From NCBI GenBank assembly GCA_018649885.1, contig JABIHA010000011.1:1-64000 (forward strand): a stretch of DNA of 64,000 nt. Direction: 5' to 3'. The translations under genes were made by a program, and so were the position numbers. The notes beneath the pieces are model-generated. The model was not told where the DNA came from and did not search any database. It saw only the letters and a list, made by a program, of their open reading frames with translations. Origin of the DNA: Bacteriovoracaceae bacterium. Its GTDB lineage: Bacteria > Bdellovibrionota > Bacteriovoracia > Bacteriovoracales > Bacteriovoracaceae. Position 1 is the stretch's first letter. Each line of letters begins with the position of its first letter. Below are positions 1 through 8,010 of the stretch, piece by piece.

Positions 1-87
1 ACATAACTGAGTAATTTTCTCACCATCTAATGCTCTCATAACGAAGTTCATTCTTTCATTCATAACCGAAGATTCCTTCCAAGGCAT
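1..87 (-). mobile_element. IS481-family transposase, N-terminal fragment (runs off window)
   Basis: Reading the minus strand from an ATG at 87 gives MPWKESSVMNERMNFVMRAL and then DGEKITQLC, open to the window edge. The MPWKE...M.ER..FV pattern and a helix-turn-helix beginning with 'LC' are typical of the N-terminus of IS481-type DDE transposases. An AAAGGGGG ribosome-binding site sits just upstream of the ATG. Only 29 residues are visible, so the intactness of the gene cannot be judged. The rest of the element lies outside the window. Confidence 0.75.
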
Positions 88-119
88 GCAACCCCCTTTG
101 TTTGCAGTACCTTAAAAAG

Positions 120-165
120 TGTAAACCATGTATCGAGAATAAAATGTAAAGTATGTGTCGAGAAT
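120..165. repeat. Terminal tandem direct repeats at the IS481 end
   Basis: Two 21-nt units, at 120-140 and 145-165, both read TGTAAA, two variable bases, ATGT, one variable base, TCGAGAAT. They are spaced 25 bp apart. They lie immediately outside the transposase start and inside the point where sequence character changes at about 168, so they probably form the transposase-binding end of the insertion sequence. The exact terminus cannot be set without the other end. Confidence 0.5.
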
Positions 166-168
166 GGA

Positions 169-257
169 CCGCGCGGTTTGGTCGGCGAGGGCGAGGGCGA
201 AGGCGAGGTATAATGGTAAGGGCAACGATAAGGTTGGGGGTATGGGATCTTCAGCTG
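169..257. other. G-rich low-complexity spacer between IS end and slt
   Basis: This spacer contains a short run of GGCGAG/GGCGAA units (about 182-206) and a GGTTGGGGGTATGGG stretch. That is far more G-rich than the surrounding AT-rich DNA. No convincing gene is present. It may be foreign DNA left next to the insertion sequence, or a G-quadruplex-prone tract. Confidence 0.4.
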
Positions 258-2306
258 TTACTTTTCAAAAAGCTGAACAAGATGAGGGTCTTTTTTCTGA
301 TTTGATTCGAAGAGCTTGTAGAAAAAGATATTTCGGTAAATATACTTCACGTAATTATTGGTCTCATTAAAGGGAATATCTTCTATATTAACTAAGATAT
401 TTGAATTAGCTGACATTATATTTTTTTCCCATCTCTTAACTCTATTCTCGCCAGCGTTGTAGGCAGCTAGAATATAAACCCAATTATTTTCGAATTGCTT
501 TGAGAGTTTTTTGAGATACTTAATACCAATTTTGATATTGGTTGAAGGGTTATAGAGCTCACTCTTTCTGACGTTCTTGTTATAAATAGTTGCAGTAGAA
601 GGCATTAATTGCATAAGCCCTCTAGCTCCTACTGGAGATTTGGCCTTAGGGTCAAAGGCTGACTCTTGTCTAATCAGTGACAAGATATATAGGGGATCAA
701 TGCCTGAGTTTTGGAGAGATTGCTTTACTTTCTGCAGGTAGCTTATGGGAAATAGATTCTTACTCACTTGATCACTAACTTTTAGATCTCCAGATCTCAT
801 GGCCGAAAAGAGCAGCTTAAAGTTGAGTAAGTGCTCATCATTATTTCGGAGTATATTAGAAATATCTAATAATTTTTGAGAGTGGAGCAATTGGTGGAGG
901 TTTTTGTCTGGATGTGATGCATTTTTCAAGATCAAAGAGTTTGAGAACTTTTTTGTATTTTCAATTTCTTTGGTGAGAAAATATTCATTTTTGGTTAGAG
1001 ACCAAAGCCTGATCAATTTTAATCTATTTCTATATTGTGAAGAAAAATTGGAATCTTTTGTTTTTATGAAGGCAGAGTTGTCAGTTAGCACTGAATGAAT
1101 TCTGGCTTTACCTTTGCCGCTGAATTCACTTTTTAGCCTCATAGTTGAAACGATTGAGTAATAAGACAGAGGTGACTCTTCTATTAAGTGATTGTAGTAT
1201 TTTAACGCAAGCTTTCTTTGACTGATAGACTCCATGGTGAAGGCCATCCAAAATTGAAGCTTGGGATTAAGTTTCTTAAACTTATTGTGAAGTCGATACC
1301 TATTAATAATCAAATTTGCATTTTTAAATTTATCTTGTCTTAAATAGATCCACATAACTCGGAAAATGAACTCTTCTCTTGATGAAGAAGGGGCAATTTT
1401 GATTCCATACTCAAAGAGATTCTGAGATGCCTTATATCTTGCCCTGGAGCTCAACATTTTTCCCATTGTAAAAATGTTCTTAGAGGCTTTTGAGGTTAAA
1501 TATTTCTTAGGTGCCTTTGAAACAACATCAATATAGTCTTTTACAAGAGTATGAAGGTCATTTGTATTGTCATCACTATTTCTAATAGATTCTTTCAAGT
1601 TCTTATACATATTGTCATATGTGACATATTCTTTCATGTCTTCTTTCTTCACTTCTTTTTTGACTTTGATGGAACTTACACCAATTGATCTTAGAATTTT
1701 TTTATCAACATCCCTAGTCGATTTTAAAACCTTAAGTTTTATAAAAGGTTTCAACGTTTTTCGTAGGTGGGAATTCGACTTTATTTTTCGAACAAAAGCA
1801 TTTTTGATATTTTCGTTGGAGGAAAAAATAAAGTGATTAATTTGCGAGACTAAAAAATCGCTCAGGTATTCATTGTGTGACTTAGCAGCGCTGAGGGTTA
1901 ATAGTTTTAAGCGACATAACTCCTTTCCTTTTTCCTGAAAATGAGTGACTCGTTTTGAGGAGTTGCTATGTATTATTATAGGTTCACAAATTTTTTTAAA
2001 ACTATTAATTGATTCTATTTGTTTAATTTTTTTTAGTTGGGCAAGCCCTCTGCGGTATTCAGAGAAAAGTGAGCTATTCTTTGTCTTGAGAAGCCAGTGA
2101 TTAATTTCATTTAAAGAAGCTGTGCCGTTATTTAGTTTATCCAGAATTGTAATTAAATTTTTAGATAGGTAAATTTCGGATTTTGTAAGTGCTGTATTAG
2201 GTGAGGTGTGCTCACTGCTCATTTCTTGTTTTTTTACACCTGCTGCAAGAGTTGGCAGCATATAAACTAACAATATTGCTAATGCTGAAAAGCTTCTTAA
2301 ACCCAA
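258..2306 (-). CDS. Soluble lytic murein transglycosylase (Slt70-like), exported
   Basis: The 682-residue protein would cleave the MurNAc-GlcNAc bond of peptidoglycan in the periplasm. An N-terminal signal peptide (FSALAILLVYMLPTLAAG) is followed by a long helical, Lys/Ser/Asn-rich superhelical region. The catalytic SLT domain occupies the last ~150 residues, with RQESAFDPKA carrying the catalytic Glu at about residue 548, then SPVGARGLMQLMPS and the AAYNAG motif. Domain order and length fit Slt70. The start is TTG, chosen because AGGAGG lies 4 nt upstream and the signal peptide begins there. The HAMP membrane protein gene is 33 bp upstream on the same strand, so the two are probably cotranscribed. 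In a predator, such enzymes can act on either self or prey wall; the sequence does not say which. Confidence 0.93.
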   Translation of the reverse strand: MGLRSFSALAILLVYMLPTLAAGVKKQEMSSEHTSPNTALTKSEIYLSKNLITILDKLNNGTASLNEINHWLLKTKNSSLFSEYRRGLAQLKKIKQIESINSFKKICEPIIIHSNSSKRVTHFQEKGKELCRLKLLTLSAAKSHNEYLSDFLVSQINHFIFSSNENIKNAFVRKIKSNSHLRKTLKPFIKLKVLKSTRDVDKKILRSIGVSSIKVKKEVKKEDMKEYVTYDNMYKNLKESIRNSDDNTNDLHTLVKDYIDVVSKAPKKYLTSKASKNIFTMGKMLSSRARYKASQNLFEYGIKIAPSSSREEFIFRVMWIYLRQDKFKNANLIINRYRLHNKFKKLNPKLQFWMAFTMESISQRKLALKYYNHLIEESPLSYYSIVSTMRLKSEFSGKGKARIHSVLTDNSAFIKTKDSNFSSQYRNRLKLIRLWSLTKNEYFLTKEIENTKKFSNSLILKNASHPDKNLHQLLHSQKLLDISNILRNNDEHLLNFKLLFSAMRSGDLKVSDQVSKNLFPISYLQKVKQSLQNSGIDPLYILSLIRQESAFDPKAKSPVGARGLMQLMPSTATIYNKNVRKSELYNPSTNIKIGIKYLKKLSKQFENNWVYILAAYNAGENRVKRWEKNIMSANSNILVNIEDIPFNETNNYVKYIYRNIFFYKLFESNQKKDPHLVQLFEK

Positions 2307-2339
2307 ATTGCCTCCTGCAAATAGAGCTCACTATTTTGA

Positions 2340-2876
2340 TTACTTTGCTTTAAATCTTTCCTGGATTTCAGTTAGCTTGGTATTTATTTCACCAAGTACT
2401 GATTTTTTGTCCTCGGGGACTACGAGTGAAAGATTATTTATATAAGAAGAGACTTCAGACAAATAAGCGAAGTCATCGTTATGTTCTTGTGTCATTTTTT
2501 CTACGGCATTATTGTAAGCTTCTGCCACTTCCATAAACTGATCACCTTTACGGAAAAAGATCTTCTGGGGTGGTCCACCTGCCGCAATGTCTTTCAATGA
2601 TTTAGTTAGTTTAAACATAGGTCCAGCTATCTTATGGCTCTGAACAATAGAGACCAGAAACACTAGTAGTATAAACACTAATTGCATTGAACCCAAGGCG
2701 GCAAAAACCTTGAACTCTATTGTAGCAAGCTTGTCAGCGGGAATGATGTGCTCCAAAAGTCCGTAAATTACAGCTGGATACATCAAGCTTGATATAAAAA
2801 CCAATGAGCACAAAAATAGGCTAAACCTAATTTGGAACCTGGGGTTAATTAAAATTATTTTCCTATGTGAAGCCAC
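2340..2876 (-). CDS. Two-TM membrane protein with HAMP-like segment
   Basis: The 178-residue protein has a short basic N-terminus, a first membrane segment (about residues 17-40), a periplasmic loop, and a second segment (about 58-82, LGSMQLVFILLVFLVSIV). This is followed by SHKIAGPMFKLTKSLKDI, the typical entry into a HAMP linker. The C-terminal ~70 residues are helical and coiled-coil-like. No kinase, methyl-accepting or cyclase domain follows, so this is a stand-alone HAMP protein of unknown output. Such short proteins are common in deltaproteobacterial and Bdellovibrio-type genomes. The start is GTG with AGGAG 8 nt upstream. It precedes the slt gene by 33 bp. Confidence 0.75.
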   Translation of the reverse strand: MASHRKIILINPRFQIRFSLFLCSLVFISSLMYPAVIYGLLEHIIPADKLATIEFKVFAALGSMQLVFILLVFLVSIVQSHKIAGPMFKLTKSLKDIAAGGPPQKIFFRKGDQFMEVAEAYNNAVEKMTQEHNDDFAYLSEVSSYINNLSLVVPEDKKSVLGEINTKLTEIQERFKAK

Positions 2877-3052
2877 AAAAGTTACTCCTGAAAAAATCAG
2901 TCTGTTTAATTATAATAAGTTGAAAAAGAATTTGAATCTAGCCGTATTTTGTTCCATTTGCCTTTTTTTGCTGGAAAGCTAAGAAATGTGGACCAACTAA
3001 TTTACTCTGAGACTTAACTGACAGAAATAGTACATTTTGCTGTGCAGGCTCC

Positions 3053-3072
3053 ATTGCCCCCATAGGGGCAAT
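3053..3072. promoter_or_regulatory. Perfect palindrome upstream of mrp
   Basis: An 8-bp perfect inverted repeat (ATTGCCCC / GGGGCAAT) around a CATA spacer ends 42 bp before the mrp start codon. It could be a repressor operator or an RNA hairpin in the leader. There is no T-run, so it is not a terminator for the plus strand. Confidence 0.4.
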
Positions 3073-3114
3073 GAGATATGGTATTAGCCTTGATTTTTGT
3101 TTTGGAGGAATTAT

Positions 3115-4263
3115 ATGGATGCACAAGCCACAGAGCTTCTGGGAAAGGTTATTAACCCTTGCACAGGTGCCTCAATCGCAGATGAAGATAGAATTGAAAG
3201 TGTAACATTCAAGGGTGATGAGTTGGTTGTAAAGTATAAAAGGGATGGAATACCTAATAAAGAAAAGCAGGAAATGGAAGGAGCAATGCTTGAGTGCCTA
3301 AGTCAAGTTTGCTCGGTAGATGATATTTATATTCTTTCTTCCTCTACTGAAAAAAAATTAACTGGTGAGCAAACGGAACAAAAAGAGCAGTCTGAGCCAA
3401 AAGCTGCCCCTCATTCTCATGCAGGTTCACTTCCGGCCAAGAAAAAACTTGAGCAAGTTGATCACATAATCGCTGTTGCCTCAGGCAAGGGTGGAGTTGG
3501 AAAATCAACTTTTACTACAAATTTAGCTGTGACCTTAAAAAATGCAGGATATAAAGTTGGCGTTTTGGATGCAGATGTTTATGGACCATCCATTCCAATG
3601 CTCTTTGGTAAGCGAACTGAAAAACCAAAAGTAAACGATGAACAAAAAATTCTCCCTCTTGAGTCAAATGGAGTTCAATTTATTAGCTTTGGTCTATTCG
3701 TAGAAGAGCACGATCCAGTTATTTGGCGAGGACCTATGCTAGGCGGAGTGTTAAAGCAGTTTTTATTTGATGTTTCTTGGGGAAAACTCGATTTTTTAAT
3801 TATTGATCTCCCTCCTGGAACAGGGGATATGCAACTCTCTCTTGCTCAAACATTAGAGCTAGATGGAGCCGTTGTGATTTCGACTCCTCAAGATGTGGCC
3901 TTGCTTGATGCAACCAAGGGCCTCAATATGTTTAAGAAAATTAATGTTAATATATTGGGAATGGTTGAAAATATGAGCACCTTCGTTTGTTCTTCATGTG
4001 GAAATGAGCATGATATATTTGGAAGTGGTGGTGTAGAGAAAGCATGTGAGAAGCTTGAAACAAATTATCTCGGCAGCATTCCACTTGAGCTGGAATTGAG
4101 ATTATCTGCCGATGAAGGTAAACCATACATGGCAAATGAGAAGTTCCAAGATAGGAGCGTTTACAAGTCTTATGTGCAAGTTGCTAACAAGCTTGTTAAA
4201 GAGGTGGGCGCCAAAGAAAAAAAGGGAACTATTTCAAAGATTTTTAACAAACTTATGAATTAG
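3115..4263 (+). CDS. mrp: Mrp/ApbC (NBP35-type) iron-sulfur cluster carrier ATPase
   Basis: The 382-residue cytosolic P-loop ATPase binds and transfers [4Fe-4S] clusters to apoproteins. The N-terminal ~75 residues form the MIP18/DUF59 domain, followed by a Gln/Glu-rich linker. The ParA/Mrp domain starts at about residue 118 with the deviant Walker A SGKGGVGKST (about 123-132). DADVYGPSIP and IIDLPPGTGD are the Walker A' and B regions, and the CSSCG motif near residue 290 is the cluster-binding CxxC. The ATG at 3115 is used because TTTGGAGGAA precedes it; a TTG 18 bp upstream has no such site. The gene stands alone downstream of a palindrome. In this setting it could serve the molybdenum-hydroxylase and ferredoxin-type proteins farther along, but that is inference. 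Confidence 0.95.
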   Translation: MDAQATELLGKVINPCTGASIADEDRIESVTFKGDELVVKYKRDGIPNKEKQEMEGAMLECLSQVCSVDDIYILSSSTEKKLTGEQTEQKEQSEPKAAPHSHAGSLPAKKKLEQVDHIIAVASGKGGVGKSTFTTNLAVTLKNAGYKVGVLDADVYGPSIPMLFGKRTEKPKVNDEQKILPLESNGVQFISFGLFVEEHDPVIWRGPMLGGVLKQFLFDVSWGKLDFLIIDLPPGTGDMQLSLAQTLELDGAVVISTPQDVALLDATKGLNMFKKINVNILGMVENMSTFVCSSCGNEHDIFGSGGVEKACEKLETNYLGSIPLELELRLSADEGKPYMANEKFQDRSVYKSYVQVANKLVKEVGAKEKKGTISKIFNKLMN

Positions 4264-4278
4264 ACTGCAGAGGTTTTT

Positions 4279-4830
4279 ATAAACTCTTTATTTGATACTC
4301 TAGAAGAGCAATGTTCTTTTCATTTTACAGGAAAGATCAATGTGGTAAATCCTGACTCGAAGCAGATTTTAGGGATGGTCCTCATTGAGGATGGAAATAT
4401 TCTATCATGCAAGTTTAATGGGACTATTGGTGAGAAATCACTACTCAATATATATATTGATGAGTGCGAAGGAAGGAAAATAGGGTTTATCATAGAGCCT
4501 GAGATTATTGGAGATACACCACAAAATATCAGAAAATCACTAAGTAAGCTGAAAGAAAAAGTGGCTTCTGATTTTAAAAAGTATACGAATACAAAAAGTC
4601 TAAGGCCTAGTGATGGCATCATCTTACAGATTGATGATGGCTTTTTGATTGACGGAAGTGATGTTAGTGCAGAAGAATATGAAATTCTTTTTACACTCTC
4701 AGACTATTCTAATGTCGGTGAGCTATATAATAAGTGTCCACTGCTTGATTATCAAATTACTGAAGCACTTGTTAGCCTTAGAAAAAAAAGCGCAATTAAA
4801 GTTATTTCAAATATAGGAAGTGAACAATGA
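4279..4830 (+). CDS. DUF4388 (PATAN)-like protein, start uncertain
   Basis: The pattern LFDTLEEQC..FTGKINV followed by LGMVLIEDGNILSCKFNG and GEKSLLNIYI matches the DUF4388/PATAN fold found in two-component and gliding-motility regulators. The C-terminal half (from about residue 110) resembles a winged-helix-like tail. The conserved N-terminus lies upstream of the first standard start in frame (GTG at 4342). Reading back, the only start-like codon with a good ribosome site is an ATA at 4279, 5 nt after AGAGG. The annotated start is therefore a guess: GTG 4342 would cut off the first ~21 residues of the domain. The gene overlaps the next one by 4 nt. Confidence 0.6.
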   Translation: MNSLFDTLEEQCSFHFTGKINVVNPDSKQILGMVLIEDGNILSCKFNGTIGEKSLLNIYIDECEGRKIGFIIEPEIIGDTPQNIRKSLSKLKEKVASDFKKYTNTKSLRPSDGIILQIDDGFLIDGSDVSAEEYEILFTLSDYSNVGELYNKCPLLDYQITEALVSLRKKSAIKVISNIGSEQ

Positions 4831-5018
4831 GATCTCAAAAACACAATCAAGGCGAATTGAAAGAATTAAAGGTAAAGATTGAATCTGAAATTGTTGATTG
4901 TATTCACCTGATGGCAGATAAATCTGAAATGAGTATTGATGAGATAGTCGTTATTGCATTAAAACGATATCGTTCAAGACATTCGGACTTGCTAAGCGAA
5001 CACCCAGTAACCGACTAG
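4827..5018 (+). CDS. Small ribbon-helix-helix-like protein
   Basis: The 63-residue protein begins with a Lys-rich stretch, then ELKVKIESEIVDCIHLMADK and SEMSIDEIVVIALKRY. That beta-strand plus two-helix arrangement is the usual shape of MetJ/Arc ribbon-helix-helix DNA-binding proteins. The ATG overlaps the stop codon of the DUF4388-like gene (ATGA), so the two are translationally coupled. The target is unknown. It could equally be a small adaptor of its partner. Confidence 0.65.
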   Translation: MRSQKHNQGELKELKVKIESEIVDCIHLMADKSEMSIDEIVVIALKRYRSRHSDLLSEHPVTD

Positions 5019-5021
5019 TAT

Positions 5022-5120
5022 ACTGATCTCAGTTTGAATTTCAAGTGGCGTATTCCTCGTCGGAGTGTGCTACACGCCTTCCTCGTCATCCACTCACTTG
5101 AAATCCAAACTGGGATCAGT
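5022..5120. repeat. Dispersed hairpin element, copy 1
   Basis: Two ~25-nt arms (from 5023 and up to 5119) are inverted repeats with only two mismatches. They enclose a loop containing AGTGGCGTAT, a variable stretch, and a 36-nt core starting GGAGTGTGCTACACGCC and ending CCACTCACT. The same core, with two transitions, occurs in copy 2 (32265-32369), where the arms are different in sequence but again self-complementary. Inside the loop, GGCGT can pair with ACGCC. This copy sits between convergent genes, so it may also act as a bidirectional terminator. Confidence 0.75.
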
Positions 5121-5125
5121 TTGAA

Positions 5126-6031
5126 TTATTTTAAATTTCTTCTGCCATGAACAAATTTTTCTTTCAAGGTACTGTAATATGTTTTTTCAGGATTCTGAAC
5201 ATAAAGTACCCCGTGTCCGCGACTTTTCCCAATTTGTATAAGGTCATTGTGCTCAAGTGAAAAAAATGATTGGCCATCAAGAGTTAGTGTAATTGTTTCT
5301 TTCTTATCAAGAAGTCGAATTAATATTTTTTTGTCATTGGGAATTACGAGCGGCCTGTGGTTAAGGGAGTGAGGGCAAATAGGGGTTAGCAAAATCGTTT
5401 TGACCTCAGGGTGAACGATGGGTCCTCCTGCCGCTAGTGAATATGCGGTTGACCCGATTGGAGTACTAATAATTAAACCGTCTCCAGATACATTTGCAAT
5501 ATGTTCCTCTTCATTTTCAATACTTAAAGAAAACATTCTTGCGATGTCATTTTTTGAGATGACAGCATCATTAACAAACTGACCATGAAATATTTTTTTG
5601 CCATTTCTGAAAACTTGAACCTTATATAAGTCAATTTTTCCTTGAGGAAGTTTACCTCCAAAAAAATCTGAAAGACCATCGTAGAGGTTATTTTTTCCAA
5701 ATTCTGTTAGAAACCCAAGATTGCCTAAATTGACTCCGAAGATTGGGGACTTCGACTTTTTGTAATTTCTAGCAGCGCCAATTAGAGTTCCATCTCCTCC
5801 CAGCGTAACAACAAGATCAGACTTACTAAAGATGTCGCTTTCTTGTATGTATTCAAATGAATCTAATACCTTGGCGGAGAATATTTTTTCAAGTCGTGGC
5901 AGCTCAAATTCTAGGAATAGAATTTCTTTGCCTCTTCTTTTTAGCCACTGTGATAAATTCGGCAATAAATTTCTATAGGGAGATACAACTTCAGGCTTGA
6001 GAACAATTAGTACTTTTTTCTTCGAACTCAT
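5126..6031 (-). CDS. nadK: NAD kinase
   Basis: The 301-residue cytosolic enzyme phosphorylates NAD to NADP. Diagnostic motifs are all present: VVTLGGDGTLIGAAR (GGDG catalytic/ATP site), GVNLGNLGFLTEF, and SGDGLIISTPIGSTAYSLAA followed by GGPIVHP. Length is normal for the family. The ATG lies 41 bp inside the 3' end of the upstream response-regulator gene, so translation is coupled to the signalling genes. Why a two-component pair and NAD kinase are cotranscribed is unknown; it may simply be operon packing. Confidence 0.96.
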   Translation of the reverse strand: MSSKKKVLIVLKPEVVSPYRNLLPNLSQWLKRRGKEILFLEFELPRLEKIFSAKVLDSFEYIQESDIFSKSDLVVTLGGDGTLIGAARNYKKSKSPIFGVNLGNLGFLTEFGKNNLYDGLSDFFGGKLPQGKIDLYKVQVFRNGKKIFHGQFVNDAVISKNDIARMFSLSIENEEEHIANVSGDGLIISTPIGSTAYSLAAGGPIVHPEVKTILLTPICPHSLNHRPLVIPNDKKILIRLLDKKETITLTLDGQSFFSLEHNDLIQIGKSRGHGVLYVQNPEKTYYSTLKEKFVHGRRNLK

Positions 6032-6410
6032 ATTTTTTTTCCACTATTTTATTTGGATATAGCATAGTATCAATTGTTTTCATGAGATCGACAAAGGGTT
6101 TTTCGAAAACACGACATCCATACCCTCTTGCCCTCTCTAGAACTTGTTCTGAGCAATAAGCAGTGATTATTGTAAATTTTTGTGAAATTTCCGCAGGGGA
6201 TAATTTAACTTTAGTGGCCTCAATAATATCAAAACCGGTTGTGTCTCGCAGCATGAGGTCACAAATAATGAGATCAAACTCATTGTTCATTATTAGCTCT
6301 ATGCTCTCTTTTCCCAGTGAGGTGCCAATGCATGAATGGCCTTTGGCCCCAATTATTTTGAGGAGCGATTTTTGAATCAGAATCTCATCTTCAATTATTA
6401 GTACATTCAT
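5991..6410 (-). CDS. Single-domain response regulator (CheY-like receiver)
   Basis: The 139-residue receiver has the acidic pair (IIEDE, residues 7-8), the phospho-acceptor Asp51 in LIICDLML, a Thr in TIITAY and the Lys in VFEKPF. All four signature positions are therefore intact. No output domain follows; the last ~25 residues are a charged tail. Its start lies inside the end of the histidine kinase gene (20-nt overlap), and it overlaps nadK by 41 nt. It is most likely the cognate phosphorylation partner of that kinase. Confidence 0.92.
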   Translation of the reverse strand: MNVLIIEDEILIQKSLLKIIGAKGHSCIGTSLGKESIELIMNNEFDLIICDLMLRDTTGFDIIEATKVKLSPAEISQKFTIITAYCSEQVLERARGYGCRVFEKPFVDLMKTIDTMLYPNKIVEKKYEFEEKSTNCSQA

Positions 6411-8010
6411 AATTATCTTCCATGTTAATCGGTAGTTTTAGCACAAATGAGCTACCGCCAAGAGTGCCAGCTCCAAGGTGTATCAGGTTACCACTTAGCT
6501 TTTGAGACAAATTTTTACAAATTGCAAGGCCTAGCCCTGTACCACTTTTTTTGCTGGTACAAAATGGCTTAAATAGGTTTTCTAAAATATTTGGATCTAT
6601 TCCAGGCCCTGCATCGTCAACTGTGATTTCAATTATTGAATCATCGAAGTTTTTTTCTACTGTTATTAAAATATCAAAACTCTTCTTGCCCGTGCGGTTA
6701 TTTATGGCCTGAGCACTATTGATTAAGAGGTTGAATAATATTTGGGTAATCCAAGTTGGATTAGTATTAATTAGAATCGGATCGTCATTTAAGCTTTGAT
6801 GGAACAAGACATTTTTTTTAAGAAAACGTATTTCACTTTTTGCTAGTGTAAGGCTCTCGTTAATAATTTTTTTAAGACTTACAACTTCGAGTTGATTTTT
6901 GTCAGTATAAAGTTTTGAAAACATTTCGATAATTTCATTGCATCTTTGTACATTGAAAGAAATATCTTGCAATGATTCTTTCAACTCAATATCACCGGTA
7001 TCGGCTTCTAGCATGTCACAATATAGTTTAAGACCAAATAGTGGGTTGCTGAGTTCATGCTTTAGGGTGTTGAGAAGCTCGCCAAGTAGTGAAATTCGGT
7101 TAAAGTGATGGATATCACTAATGAGGTCCTCGTTATTCTCAGTGGCCGTTGAAAAAATGAGGTCCTTATTGGAGCTTAAGTGGTAAATCCCTTTTATGGG
7201 AACTTCGGCATCTTTATTATTCCAAGATTTATTTGAATAAAAATGCTTATCACCAGACTTTGTTGAAATATTAATGGATGTTGGAAACTGATTAATCACC
7301 TCTTTCAAAAGTTTTTCATTGAAATTGATATGCTGAACTTTAATGATGGGGGTAACTAGAGATTCAAAAACCGTTTTGAGGTATGAAAATGATTCCACAT
7401 CATTTTCTGAAAAAGGTAGAAAGTCATTTCGAGTCAAGAAAGTAATTGTATTGTAGTTTGAAAGCGAATTAGTAAATGCAAATGTATTACCAATAATTGG
7501 GATTTTTTTTGTTTTGAAATCATTTTGAGCGAAAACATTTTTCTTACTTTTTTTAATGGTCTTAGAAACGCGATTAAATAGTGAAGTACTAACTTGAAAC
7601 TCAGTAAACGTTTTATTTTCATAAATACATGCCGAGCAGCTTTTCATACCCTTCTGATGAACAATAAAGATAACAGTTTCAAATGATTTAAATTCCTCAC
7701 TTCCAAGAATCAGTTGCGGAATTGTTAAGAATTTATTTTTAAAGAGGCCTTCAATTTTTAGGCAGTGGAGGATTTTAATCGGAAAATGTTTTTTAGAAGA
7801 TGATATTTTTTGCCATTTTTGGTACCACGCCTTTGCGTTTTCATTTTCAGTTTGCACTTTATTGAAGTAAAAACTGGATTTGTTGGTAAATGCAGAGGTA
7901 TACACCGATAGAAAACAGCGGTGCTTAGCAGTTAATTTTAAAGTGTAGTTTTGCCTTCTAGTTAGTCTAGCTTTGCATTTTTTAACTCGGGAATGGCATT
8001 GATTTTCCAC
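6391..8010 (-). CDS. Soluble hybrid-free sensor histidine kinase
   Basis: The 539-residue kinase has no membrane segment. The N-terminal ~300 residues are unassigned sensor sequence containing a CSAC motif near residue 125. The DHp helix carries LKHELSNPLFG with the phospho-acceptor at about His318. The HATPase domain has the N-box (LFNLLINSAQAINN), the G1 box (VDDAGPGIDP) and the G2 box (SGTGLGLAICKNLS). It overlaps the upstream gene by 49 nt and the receiver gene by 20 nt. The first ~35 residues are strongly basic and may not be translated if a later start is used. Signal unknown. Confidence 0.9.
   Translation of the reverse strand: MENQCHSRVKKCKARLTRRQNYTLKLTAKHRCFLSVYTSAFTNKSSFYFNKVQTENENAKAWYQKWQKISSSKKHFPIKILHCLKIEGLFKNKFLTIPQLILGSEEFKSFETVIFIVHQKGMKSCSACIYENKTFTEFQVSTSLFNRVSKTIKKSKKNVFAQNDFKTKKIPIIGNTFAFTNSLSNYNTITFLTRNDFLPFSENDVESFSYLKTVFESLVTPIIKVQHINFNEKLLKEVINQFPTSINISTKSGDKHFYSNKSWNNKDAEVPIKGIYHLSSNKDLIFSTATENNEDLISDIHHFNRISLLGELLNTLKHELSNPLFGLKLYCDMLEADTGDIELKESLQDISFNVQRCNEIIEMFSKLYTDKNQLEVVSLKKIINESLTLAKSEIRFLKKNVLFHQSLNDDPILINTNPTWITQILFNLLINSAQAINNRTGKKSFDILITVEKNFDDSIIEITVDDAGPGIDPNILENLFKPFCTSKKSGTGLGLAICKNLSQKLSGNLIHLGAGTLGGSSFVLKLPINMEDNYECTNN

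Noticed and set aside
1567-1836. 89-residue plus-strand reading frame inside slt
   Set aside because: Lies entirely within the slt coding region on the opposite strand; hydrophobic bias is expected from antisense of Lys/Asn-rich codons.
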